Positions 9,101 through 21,100 of a stretch of DNA of 64,000 nucleotides are shown here, one piece after another. This stretch comes from Anthopleura xanthogrammica. Its lineage: Eukaryota; Cnidaria; Anthozoa; Actiniaria; Actiniidae. Made by a program: the position numbers and the translations under genes. Location of the stretch: positions 1,316,157 through 1,380,156 of the forward strand of contig OZ025212.1 in assembly GCA_964019055.1 (NCBI GenBank). The letters are read 5' to 3'. Position 1 is the stretch's first letter. Each line of letters starts with the position of its first letter. The notes under the pieces are model-generated. The model made no database searches. It was given only the letters and a program-made list of their open reading frames with translations, and was not told the DNA's origin.

Positions 9101-12100
9101 GGAACCAAAAAGGACCTTATGGTGTAATGGTTAGCATCTCTGACTCCAGATCAGAAGTTATGGGTTCGAATCCCATTAAGGTCATCATATTTTATTAAAA
9201 AGGTAGCTTTAGCTTATTCTAGGGAATGAGTAGGGGTATGAATCCAAGGCTAATCCAACAAGATAAAGAAAGATGAAACAAAACAGCATCCTTACTCATG
9301 ATGTATAATCAATCAGTCTATATTATTTGGATAACCTCTAATATAGAGTTTTAATGAAGAGTAAAAGTATACATCTCATGATAGCTCAGTTGGTAGAGCG
9401 ACAGACTGTAGTGTAAAAAACAGCCATCTGTTGGTCGTTGGTTCGATCCCGACTCGTGAGACAAATATATTTCATGATGAAGAACTAACATCAAAATCCT
9501 TGGTAGTATAGTGGTTAGTATACTTGCCTGTCGAGCAAGTGACCGGGGTTCGATTCCCCGTCAAGGAGTTTATATTTTTGAAAAATATTAAATAATTTAC
9601 AATGAATAAAAACGTCAGCCTTCATTGCATTGTGTGGTGCAATCCTCGAATCTAAAAATAGATATGACTCTAACGCTAACCACCCCCTCCCCCTACGGGC
9701 CGGGAGAGGGGCCCGGGGAGAGCACCGACCTGCTCCGGCCTGCTCCGGCCTGCTCCGGAGCACAAGTGGCTTAGAACCGCTACTTCTATACTACTCTCGC
9801 CGCGCCTCGGTTGACTAGATGAAATCATTGCATTTCTCAGAAAAGATTCAGAAACTACTCAGCCGAAGCGCGGCGAGACATCAAAACTGATATAAAAAGT
9901 ATTTTTACAGCAACTTCTGTCACCAATGTCACAACCACAGTCCAGCTACCCACAACCAGTGGGGCAACCACGCAGCCACCTACCACTAGTGGGGTAACCA
10001 CGCAGCCACCTACCACCAGTGGGGCAACCACACTGCCACCTATCACTAGTTGGGTAACCACGCAGCCACCTACCACCAGTGGGGCAACCACACTGCCACC
10101 TATCACTAGTTGGGCAACCACGCAGCCACCTACCACCAGTGGGGCAACCAAGCAGCCACCTACAACTACTACGACCATGGTGCAACCCACAATCATTCCC
10201 AGTAAGTTTGGTATTGCTAATTTATATATGAAATAGTGCGAGTGCGAATATAAAGTTGCATAGTACCTGACAGCATGACTTGAGTCATTGAAAGTTTATG
10301 ACCTTTATGTTTTAATAGCACCACCAGTTGATCCAGTCATGTATCCCTATGGTCTACAAGCATTCGATACAAAGTATAACAGGAACGAATGGTACTGGTG
10401 GACCTGCCCACGAGTTGACCTTGATTTTCGTGGAGTTCCTTTTTTTGGAAGAAAACATTATCATATTCACGTAAGTGTAAAAAAAAAAATACGCTGTATC
10501 AGTGCCTCATTTAAAGTGCGTACTCTTCTATTTTCTGCTATTATATTCCTTTTACGGTAATAAAAAAATAAAAACCCACCAAATTGAATCAAACCCTGAA
10601 AAGAAAAACCCTGGGATGATCTAATAAGAAAGGGCACGGCTAATTCACAGACAGAATTGTAATTTAGCTTAAAGTGGGAAGACGATGAAAATTGAACCTT
10701 TTCCTAAAGAGATTATTTCGATGATAATTTATAAAATCATAGCTAAAATTCTGAGTTGAATTGTCTAAGAATATCGTCCGCCATTAATCCATCTGGTTCC
10801 TACCCGTGACGTCAGTCACTCAACGCTTTGCTTTTAGTGTCCAAGTTTAGGACTTATTGCTACATCGTTGCTCCAAATAGCGTCTTCCTGAAATTATTTT
10901 CAACAAAGAAACCTCAACTACAGAATATTCATATATGACAACAAGCCATGAGGGTTATCAATGTTGAGTAACTAACGTCACAAAGGGACACGTTTGAATA
11001 ATGGCGAGAAAAGAAATCCAAGAAATAGAACTTGTTTTGAGGACGTTCCCTTTATCGTACCACAAAATAGCTTTAGAATATTAGTGTGAATGATATTAGT
11101 ATGTCAAAAATGCAAAAACATTAACTACGTTCATTTCGTTATCATATTCGTATCATATTCGTTCCACTTTAATTGAAAACCCAATTTAATGAAGAAAACC
11201 CCCCAATCAATGGAGAGACCTAACAAACTCTACCACATGTGATACGAAGTCGATTCAAGAATCGAAACCCAGAGGTTAGATCGAGGCAAGTGCACTACTG
11301 CTAAACAAACACTGATTCGGTTCTCAGTTTAATATGTTTTCTTTCTCGATATCAGGTCTGCCCAAATGGTTTAATGTCTTTCGATTCGTCCTGGTTCCGA
11401 CGGTGGCCGTACAATTTTGGTCAATACTACTGGTTCGATAGATACGCTATGCTTGCACCTTACTGGTCTTTAGTTGATGTTTATGACTCCTTTGCTAACG
11501 ACATATCTCAGATGTACTACCATGCATACCGAGAATACGATGGAAATCCTGCAACAGAAAGAATACTGCAAAGGGCTACAAACGATGTGAACAGGCACAC
11601 CAGGAACAATCCGCTGCCAACCGAATTTACTAAAGCCACATATGTGTTGGTGGTGACGTGGGTTAGGTTACGTCACTGGTATTCAAGGTGGAGGACGGTT
11701 ATGCGAGACAAGGTGAGACTTAAAGAAATAGAAGGAAAAGAATGGGTGGGTGGGTGGGTGGATGGATGGATGGATGGCTCTATAGATGGACGAGTGAGCG
11801 AGCTAACGAGGAAGGGAGAGAAAGAGCGAGGGAGAGAAGGAGCGAGGTGTAGCAGTGTTGTCATACAACCGCTAAGGCAAAAATCGCAATTCAGAAAGCA
11901 CAAAGATCTTTGATGGAATTAGAGCAGACTTGCTAGAGATAGAAAAATTAGGCAGGGCAATGATTCTTCTTCACTTCCAAGCAGCCAATATAAAATCACC
12001 GAACGTGTTGCATAAATATTATGATGCTGGGTATTAGATATAGCATAGCACAATGCTCTTATAATTTGCATGTGATCTGAGACATTCATTTCACGTTAAT

Positions 12101-15100
12101 ATTAATGAGATGACATTTTGATACCTTTGGTCGGATCCACAGTTCAACACATTCCAAGCAGTGCTCATAACAGATGGTGTGTACTCGTTCGTGTTGTACA
12201 ACTATCCTCAAAACGGCATCCAGTGGTCCGTTCCTGATGAAACGTAAGGAAATATTATAAGAATAAGAGAAACCATGTTTGTTATGTTTGTGTGGTAATG
12301 GACAACAAAGTCAATAAACGGGTACCATTGCATTGCAATTGGGCAAGCAAAAATGCTGTCCGTTACTTTGACCACTCCGCGTGCGTTTTAAGAAGTAAAA
12401 ACCACCTCTACTCATTGTGAACATGAGATCTTTTTTAGGTGGAAAATGCGCTTTTTTTGCGGCACGCTACTGTGCATTAACCTAAAATAATGACTAGCGA
12501 TGGTTAACTGACGTGTTTTTTCTTTCATAGTCGATATTACTATCGATACTGGTATGACCGTGCGCTTCCAGTGGTTGGGATCAACGCGGGAGACATCAGA
12601 AGAAACTATTACAATCATCCACGGTACGTTCAAGCAGATTTCCTTGACATAGTGACGTTTGACATTTGCACTCGGTTCTAGTCAAGAAATAAAACAGCTT
12701 TTTGCGTGCTATGTTCAGTAATACAGCACGCAGGAAGTGACGCGAAAACACGAAAGAAGTGTGAAGAGAAGCACTAGCCGTAGAATATAGTACATACAAA
12801 CAAATTGGTGCAGTTTTCAGTTTCAATGCGGTTTTCTTACACTTCTTTGCAATGCATGCGGTCTGCGCACATTTCTTTGACTAATCAGAGCACAAGTAGC
12901 GAGGTGTGTATACAATAATTAAGTTTGGAATGAAACTGGTTGGAATTGCAATTAGAAGGATTTGAGAACGAGTTTCACGTGATAACATTTCATAAACGTG
13001 GATAACGGAAAATAAAATGACTTGGCATGGAGCTGATGTAAACTAGAAATAGGATGAACAAGCACTGCTCAACATCTATTGCGATGTTAATAGAAAGCAC
13101 AAGCAAACGTGGCCTATGTAAGGCAATTCTGCTGTTTATGAATTTGCATTTAATATATACCATCAATTTTGATTCTATCTAGCTCTGGCAGGGTCCCCAT
13201 CGTAGATATTGATCAAATAGAAGGGTTGAATGCCATCAAATCGTCTGGCGACTTGAACTTCCGACAAACCTCAAGTGGGATTCGCGGTAGACTCTTTATC
13301 CGTCTAGAAGACTCTCCAGGAGGATTGAATGCCATGGTAAAGTGCGCCAAGTGGTATGCAAAAGATATTTGGGAGCTGAGCTTTCCAGGGTTGCAGTTTT
13401 ATCTCAACGCATTGCAACCCTGTCCCTGTACGTACTGGCAGGCTCGGAGAGACAGGAGATTCAGGTTTGATTCAAGAAAATGGCCAGTCTACTGCCTTGT
13501 TTCACGGTTCCCTTCTATGTACGGATGGGGACAGAAGTGCTGTTACGAGTTCATTAGGACAAGAGGATGGTGGTGGGGCTGGTGGTGGTGGTTTCCTCTG
13601 TTGACACGTGGATTTCCTAGTGGAGGCAATCCTCAAAGGTTAGTAAGCAGTTAGAGAATCAAGGGTGCAGTAGTGGTATAATGCAAGTCGCCTCTCACCT
13701 CTGAGATCTCGGGTATGATTCCTGGACTCGGTATCCCTTGAGCGTTAGATTTGTTAGGTCTCTTCCTTGATTGCAGGGTTTTTTTCCAGGTTCTCTGCAT
13801 GGTTTTCCTCCCTCTGTAAAAACAATGCGAACTTTAAATTAACCGTGAACTGACTGCATGAGATAATCCTAGAGGTTGTTTCTGGGTTCGATAAAGTTCG
13901 AATGATTTTTTTAAGCAAATAAAGTTGTAGAAAATTTGTATTTTAAGGTGAACTAAAAATTCCCCTGATCTTATTTTTTAGATATCACCAACGGTGGAAT
14001 CAATATAATTGGGTGCAGAATGACTACAGAGCGTACCAACACTGTTGCGTCTACAGCAACCTTTGTTGGATGTATCAAGAAAGACGTCCATCTGACACAT
14101 GTGCACGTTACATCCCACCAAGATGGAGTAAGTTAACATAACTAGATTGATATAATATGATATCTTGCAAATACATCGAACCCAAACCCTGGGCTGACAA
14201 TGAATACGTAGCCTCTATAGTGAACCCAAATGAATTCATATTGAAAGTTTAACAAAGATTGAAAGCAAGTTGACGTGACTCGACCCGAAAATACGTGGCG
14301 ATTAACTTGTCCAGATTTCAGAATACTCTAGTAACGAACGCAAAGCGTTTACGTTACCTCTCCATAGTAAATAAATGCGAATTTTATAATCTTTTAACTT
14401 ACAGCATGGTTTTGGGGTGATCCTCACTTCGTCACACTGGACAGCCAAAACTACACGTTTAACGGTCTTGGAGAGTACGTCATGCTGGATGCCAAAGATG
14501 GTTACTTTCAGCTGCAAGCTCGAACAAGGCTTGCTAAGGGAGATGGCACTGCTACTGTGTTCAGCGGAGCTGTAGCCAAAGAGAATAATTCCGTTGCAGT
14601 TCAAGTTACCTTGCCATATGATAATGGTAAATTGGGTTTAAAACTTTTTTTAAAGGCGCGATTACGTTGCGTTGCGACACAAGTTGCATGGAGCATTGCG
14701 GCTGGTAACCTACAGTGCAATTTGGAAAATGTTGCGAGACAAGTTGTAGCAATCGTTACGAAAAGCAAAATTCGTTTCTACTTTTGGCATCGATTGCGTC
14801 TTCGTTGCACCGTGAAAACCCTCTTGTAACCTGTGTCGCAAAGTCATTGCAAGACAAGCTGCAGAGAAAACTGCTCCCTGTAAATATTGTGTCTTTATGT
14901 TCCCAGCTCGGCCTTCAGAGATTTTGATCTCAAGAATTTATCATCGATGCATATATCACCGCACTCCCCTTTAAGATTTGCTTTTGATTGATCAAATTCG
15001 GATGCGCGCGCGAACTGAAAAGCACTGCTCTTTTAGGATTGATCTATTTCTACCCACTTTTTTCTTATAATATATCAATTGTTTCAACAACCTTGAAAGT

Positions 15101-18100
15101 TATGAATTTATAACCGAGCTTTCGGACTAAGCGCCCATCAGCAGGGTACAATATTTGGAGCGACGTTCAACGGTTCAACTTATGTTAATATTTTTACACT
15201 TTTTCAAAGAAACAATGGAAGTTCTCGTAGATGGAAACCCTTTTGACTTCAAAAGCCTGACAAATGAACCTATTGATCTCAATAACGGTTCTGTCGCGGT
15301 ATCAAAGCCTGAGAAACAATGCTTCGAGATGAGCTTCCAGTCAGGAATGTCAGTAACAATATGCGAAAAACAGAACATGCTTTCCATCGTCACTGCTGCT
15401 CCAAACTCATTCAAGAACAAGACGAAAGGTCTTCTTGGAACATGGAATGGAAATGCAGAGGATGATTTTACTTTACCTAATGGAACAGTACTCCCTCACG
15501 ATATGTCCAGCAGAGATATTCACTATAACTTTGGATTATCGTGTAAGTTTTCTAAAAAAAAAAATTCAAAACGCTTTATGGGAATGGAGAAGGAAAAAAC
15601 CTAGTTCCATTCTCCAGATAGAAAGCTATCTTTTTGTCCGCTTTTTTATACAAAATTGAACAAAAACTATTGTCTGTTTTAGGGCAAGTGAACTCCAATA
15701 CCTCATTATTCACGTACAAGCCAGGCGAAAGTTTGTCTACATTCGTCAACTCATCGTTCAAACCGATGTTCATTGAAGACATCAAATGGGGAAACGATTC
15801 TCTCAGACAGCAGGCAGTAGCAGCTTGTAATGGTGACATTAGCTGTCTGTTTGATGCAGCTTCGACTAGAGACCTTTCTGTTGGCCTGAGTACACGTCAA
15901 ATAGGATCACAGTTGGTGAATGACTCTAACAAAATGAGTAAGGAAGAAAATCAGTAATATTCAATAGTTTATGCGAATTTGGCGGGAAAGTTTCGCGCCA
16001 AAACGCGGGCGCTCACGTCCAGCCTCGACCTGGAACCATCGCTTTGGGGTTTCAAGCAAATTATCGGGAAAAGTAATTTTTATGAAGATAATTTAGCTAA
16101 TACTGATGAAGTTTATGTTAATTTAGCGGGAAAGTTTGGCGCCAAAACGCGCATGCTCAAGCAAAACCGAACTCAAATCCAAAATCGGAAAAATACTTTT
16201 ATGGAGGTTTACATTACTGGTGATTGTTTCTTCAGGTAATGAGGCACCCAAGTTCTCAAACAGCTCTTCAGTGATCTACTTAAATATCAACACAACAGTC
16301 ACCGTTCTGATCAATGCTACTGATGATGATGGTGATGACATCACATTCAATGTCAGCGGTCTTCCTGATAGCACTAGCCAGGAAACCACTCCAACATATG
16401 TGTCTCTGACTTGGAAAGTCACCATGGAAAAAGTAGGTCGTAAAGTATCCGTAAAAAAGCTCGCGATCAAAAGATGTAATTTCATTTTTTCTTCTTTTCT
16501 TTTTCTTCTTGTTCGACTTCTTGTTCTTCTTTCTTGTTCTTCTCTTTCTTGTGTACTATTTTCTTCCATTTTTTCTTCCTCATTTTTACTGATTTTCTTT
16601 CCTTTCTTCCTGCTATGCACAATACTCCGGAAGAATAGTCAGCTGTTGCAAATTCCCCTTCATGACGTACTAATACACACACTTTGCATTTCAGTTTGAG
16701 CTTGTAGTCATAGCAGCAGACAGCAAGGGCGCTTCTACAGTCTTTAAACCCACTGTGTACATCTGCGCATGCCACAACAATGGAACATGTGAGAAACCAG
16801 ACAAACTAGCCAATCAGACGCTTGCAGATCCAGGAAAAGCAAGGTTCTTTATTATGTCTTGTCAATGCGTGGATGGATACACTGGACAGTACTGTGAGTC
16901 CGATATTGATGCTTGTGAAGCTAACTCAAATCCTTGCTATCCTGGAGTTACTTGTATAGATTTGCCACCACCAGCGAATATGACGAGTGGATACAAGTGT
17001 GGTCCTTGCCCTAGTGGATATACTGGAAATGGTGCGAACTGCACAGGTAGGGCAAACATGACAGATACTTGGGGAAAAGATGCAAACATTTAATGCTATT
17101 TGAATTCCCTTTGAATGTAGATGTCGATGAGTGCGCAGGAGTTAACGACTGTGAACAGATATGTGGTAACACTCCAGGCTCGTACGTGTGTGACTGCAAC
17201 AATGGATACAAACTAAAAGTAGACAAGAAAAAATGCGAAGGTAAGAAGTATATTGTGAACCTTATAAACCGTGTCATAAGTCTAGCATTACTATCACTGA
17301 TCATCACACGACCATATCATGAATAGATTATCAAAATTTCTTATTATTTTCCTGTAGATATCAACGAGTGTGATCCTGTTAGTGACTGTATGCACAACTG
17401 CACAAACGATCCTCCTGGTAGCTACACTTGTTCCTGTAACAAGTATTTCAAGGTTAATCCTGACAATCCAAAGGAATGTATACGTAAGTGAATATATATA
17501 TATCAAACTCAATATTATACCTGTCTATAAATTGAGATATGACATTCCTTCAATCATATCATCTTACGGCCCTGATATTGATAAAAAGCCTCCAAATTTT
17601 ATCTCTGTGTAACTTAAGCTTTAAATGCCCTTAAAACTGAGTACTGAAGAAGAGAGGGGTTGAAGTACGCACTATCGGCCTCCATTGATAACATCTGAAC
17701 TTCAACTGAAGTAGCTACAACGTTAACATTACGGATACAGTTAGTTACTTTTTTTGCTACTGCTCTGGTTTTTACAGCTTTCACCATTTACTGTGTCTTT
17801 TTTAACTTCAGGAAGGCAAATATTTAATTCTTAATGCAATTTATTTTCTGTTTGCAGCTGAGACTCCATGTACAAGTAACCAGGGCTGCGCACACACATG
17901 TTATGTTGCAGATGGAGTGGAAAAGTGCGCATGTAACCAAGGTTACGAACTAGCCGACGACGCAAAGACCTGTAAAGGTGCGATGGATTATTGAATCACT
18001 ACAACCAATTTTATATAGTTTGACGGAGGGCTTTTGCGTGACGGATATAGATTAGATTTGTATAACTGTGAAACGGCACGGCTCCACTCTAAACTCCAGA

Positions 18101-21100
18101 GCCCTGTCATTCTTACTGCGCATGCTCGACGAAATTCGCTAGGGTTTGCTAGCGTCATTCAGTCGAGCATGCGCAGTATGATTGAAAGGGCTCTGGGGTC
18201 CGAGAGTGGCACGAAAGATACCAGAAAAAATTAGCGTACATGTTGATGAACAACTGCAAGTTTGCAAATGTTTTATGTTCGAAGAAGAACGGAAGAGTCA
18301 TGCGCAGTTCTAATTGTCCCTTATAACAGCATTCAAAAAAAAAAATTTTTCTTATACTTTTTAAAGACATTGACGAGTGCGCCAAGAATCTCTACCGATG
18401 CCAGCAGAAGTGTCACAACACTATAGGAAGCTACCGCTGTTCCTGTTTCGATGGATTTGAGCTCGCATCTGATAATGTGACGTGTAATGGTATGTCACAT
18501 CCTGTATGTCTAAATATGGTAACCTCGCACAATCACGTGACGTTGATACATAGTTCCTTTTTTATGCCTTCAGATCTCTTAACAAAGTTGCTCTAGTCCA
18601 GATAGTCTATATTGACTAAAAGAATTGCTTTTCCCGAGAGTTGATCATGAAAACATTTTCTTTTTTAAATGATATAATTTTCACTCTTTTTAAGGCTCTA
18701 GACTAGGGACTTCATGATGTCACATGCCAAGGGAACTATAGACCCCTTGCACGTGACGTCAAAGCAGCTCAATTTGGAGAACAAAATAAAAGAATTTCAA
18801 TCACCTGACAATTGGAACCTGTTGTTTTGTCCTCCAAATTGAGCTGCACTCTGCGGACGTGCTGCAAGGGGTCTTTACCCCTTCTAATTAAGTCCTTGAC
18901 AATATTTCTTGACTAATACGTTATTGTTGTACAGATATCAATGAATGCATGCGTTGGACGTTCAACTGCAGCGACCCGTCCCAGTTATGTATGAACACAG
19001 AAGGATCGTACAAATGTGAATGTGGAGCAGGACTGTACTGGATTGAAAATAAGTGTAGAGGTTAGCCTATAAAATTGATCTATTAGACCTATCATCTACT
19101 GCATGTCCATCATCTATTGTTTGTCGGTGAAAATACAAAAGGCCTCTACTTCGCGCAACAAAGAAAATTTGTTGTGTGCTTTTTTAAGGCGCGCTAATTC
19201 GGGTAACAAGGTCGTAATGCGCGCTGCAGTGCGAATGCTGCTCACACAAAGCGCGCAACAGATTCTTTACGCGCAGAGAAGTAATATAAAAAAATATTCT
19301 TCTTGGAATTAGTGCGCAGCCAGTTACATATACCGCACGTGTTACCGAGGAAGTGGGGTTTAAATATAGTTTATTTCTTTTTTGTTTTCAGCTCTGAGAA
19401 AAGACGAGCCAACACCAACTCCGCCTCCTGCACCAACACCAAAAACACCAACCGACAACGAATTAGAGAACGCAGTTATCATAAAACTGGAAAATCTTGA
19501 CCTTTCAAAGGTGACATTTTGTTATCAATAAGCAATAACGTACTGCCGAAACATGTCTTGTTTTGAAATAGCAGTCTTATTTCTTAAAATAAGCAATGCA
19601 ATATTAGATTTTTAGAGTTAATTTTTGCATTTATATTCCAGTGGAATAAAGAAACCGAAGACAAGTTCAAAGAAGCAGTAGCAAAAGCTGTGACTGAGTA
19701 CTGCGCAAACAATGACTGCGGCGTAAGGTAGGTTTCAAGATCAAGATGACGTCGCAATGACGTTTTGTATGACGTCATTAGTATAATGTATTTTCATAAC
19801 GTTTATCAAAAAAAATGATTATAAGATCTAGATAAACTCTTCTGACTTCTGATTGGGTGCGGTCTTCGTGGTGTATAACACTACATATTATAGTCTCTGT
19901 AGTATATTATTCCATAGACTATACGTTTTGAAAATGCAAAATTTTAAAGTATATTGGACGAAATTAATGTTTAATAATTAAGGGGAGTGAGCACACTTTT
20001 TGACGTAAACAAATTACAATTTTTGTTTTTTATGCACCGCTGACCAAGTTCATCTCGTCCCTGACTTCTCGAAAAAGAACCCAAATTCTTTAGCATTCTA
20101 CGTCAACTACCCTCCTAGTGTTGCTCAGCCAGGGAAGACTACAATACACAGAGATACTTTGGTCAAGATCATTCAAGCTCGTAAAAACGATATTGGGAAA
20201 TCCCTCAATACGAAAATTACCGACGTACGACCTTATAAGGAACCAGCTCCAGGGCCAAAAGAGACTGATTATCTACCAATCATCATTGGGTCTGCTATTG
20301 GATTGGTTGTACTTCTGTTACTTATAATTTTGGCATTGTGGTAAGTAATGTGCTTGCTTAAGAAATAGTGGATACAATTTCAGAACTGCTTGATCTGGAT
20401 TGAAAGTTCTGATTAATAACGGAATTCTCTTAATGAATGGACCGGTCAGTCCGGCCAGTTCCGACTATTGGAAAGCGCCGAGGTTTTAGTATTATTGAGA
20501 ATATTGTCATACTCACTCGACCAATCAGCAATCAGTATTTCAATGCTCTATATCCCAGAGAGAAACTTAGGTGTCAAGTGGTAGGGACCTTGAAGCACAG
20601 GGAAAATAGGGGGTTATTAATTAGTATTCTCTAAGTTATACACTAGTATTGTCTTACTAATAAGGCCTTCTACTATTCAAAACCGTGAATATCAAGAGGC
20701 GCTTGTCGACTCTAATGACGTCGGCGATAATTTATTCTGAATCGGTGAATTTACTAAATCACGAACTACTAACTTTGAATCTTCAAATTTCTATGACAAC
20801 CTTTTTCCAAGTAGGTGTATATATTTCTTTGACACTTGTATTTTGCAAATAAACCGAAACAAACAGATACTCTTCGTCAAATGTAGCGATGTAATTTTTA
20901 CGATATTTGGCTCAATTATACAAGAAACGAATTGCATCGTCCCTTTTCCGCCCTGATCGAAATATCAACTTTTGGAGGCATTTCTGTGATTTCTTTGAGT
21001 CGATTCTGGATCACGTCTTAATAATAAACTTTATAAATGTGTCAGAAATTCCTAGCTTGCACTCAGTGCAAGCTAATTGGGACACCAATATTCAGCATTT

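Larger units (their letters stand above)
4202..9795. mobile_element. mini-Polinton/Maverick-like element with tRNA genes in its TIRs (copy 1)
   Basis: A 5594-bp element in intron 1 of gene 1. It begins AGTAGTATAGAAGTAGCGG and ends with the inverted form, flanked by the direct repeat CTCGCC (4196-4201 and 9796-9801). Six-base duplications, AG/CT ends, long TIRs and an A32-like packaging ATPase are known Polinton/Maverick and adintovirus traits. It lacks any visible DNA polymerase B, retroviral-type integrase, protease or capsid gene, so it would depend on a helper or be dead. Layout: arm with four tRNAs, ATPase (leftward), tandem-repeat centre, 106-aa and 299-aa genes (rightward), arm with four tRNAs. 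The family assignment is inference from the ATPase and termini. Confidence 0.75.
8599..9795 (+). repeat. right terminal inverted repeat, copy 1
   Basis: About 1.2 kb, inverted copy of 4202-5369. It holds the same four tRNAs on the plus strand in the order CTA, Trp, Tyr, Asp. It has a GC-rich insertion of about 30 bp near 9684-9715 that is absent from the left arm in both element copies. Confidence 0.9.
4189..9884. mobile_element. small palindromic MITE split by the Polinton-like element (unit 1)
   Basis: Joining the flanks of the large element (4189-4201 with 9802-9884) and keeping one CTCGCC gives a hairpin of about 97 bp. Its ends are TTGATGTCTCGCCGCGC on the left and the inverted form ending GGCGAGACATCAA on the right. 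The element therefore landed inside one arm of an older MITE, which independently fixes its borders. Only the two outer pieces belong to this MITE. Confidence 0.65.

Noticed and set aside
4202..9795. Intact infectious or autonomous virus genome
   Set aside because: Only an ATPase and two small proteins are present, with no polymerase, integrase or capsid, and the ATPase is broken in both copies.
9855..10196. Long antisense frame rich in Gly/Val over exon 2
   Set aside because: Shadow of the Thr/Pro tandem repeat on the opposite strand.
11713..11913. Extension of the exon 4 frame past the GTGAGA donor
   Set aside because: The extension is simple repeat ([12 protein letters not shown]); the NIDO domain continues correctly in the next exon.
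13657..13740. Possible genuine tRNA gene in intron 7
   Set aside because: Promoter-like boxes are present but stems do not pair; better explained as a tRNA-derived SINE.
16276..16775. Lys/Glu-rich frames on the minus strand in intron 12
   Set aside because: Shadow of a pyrimidine-rich intron.
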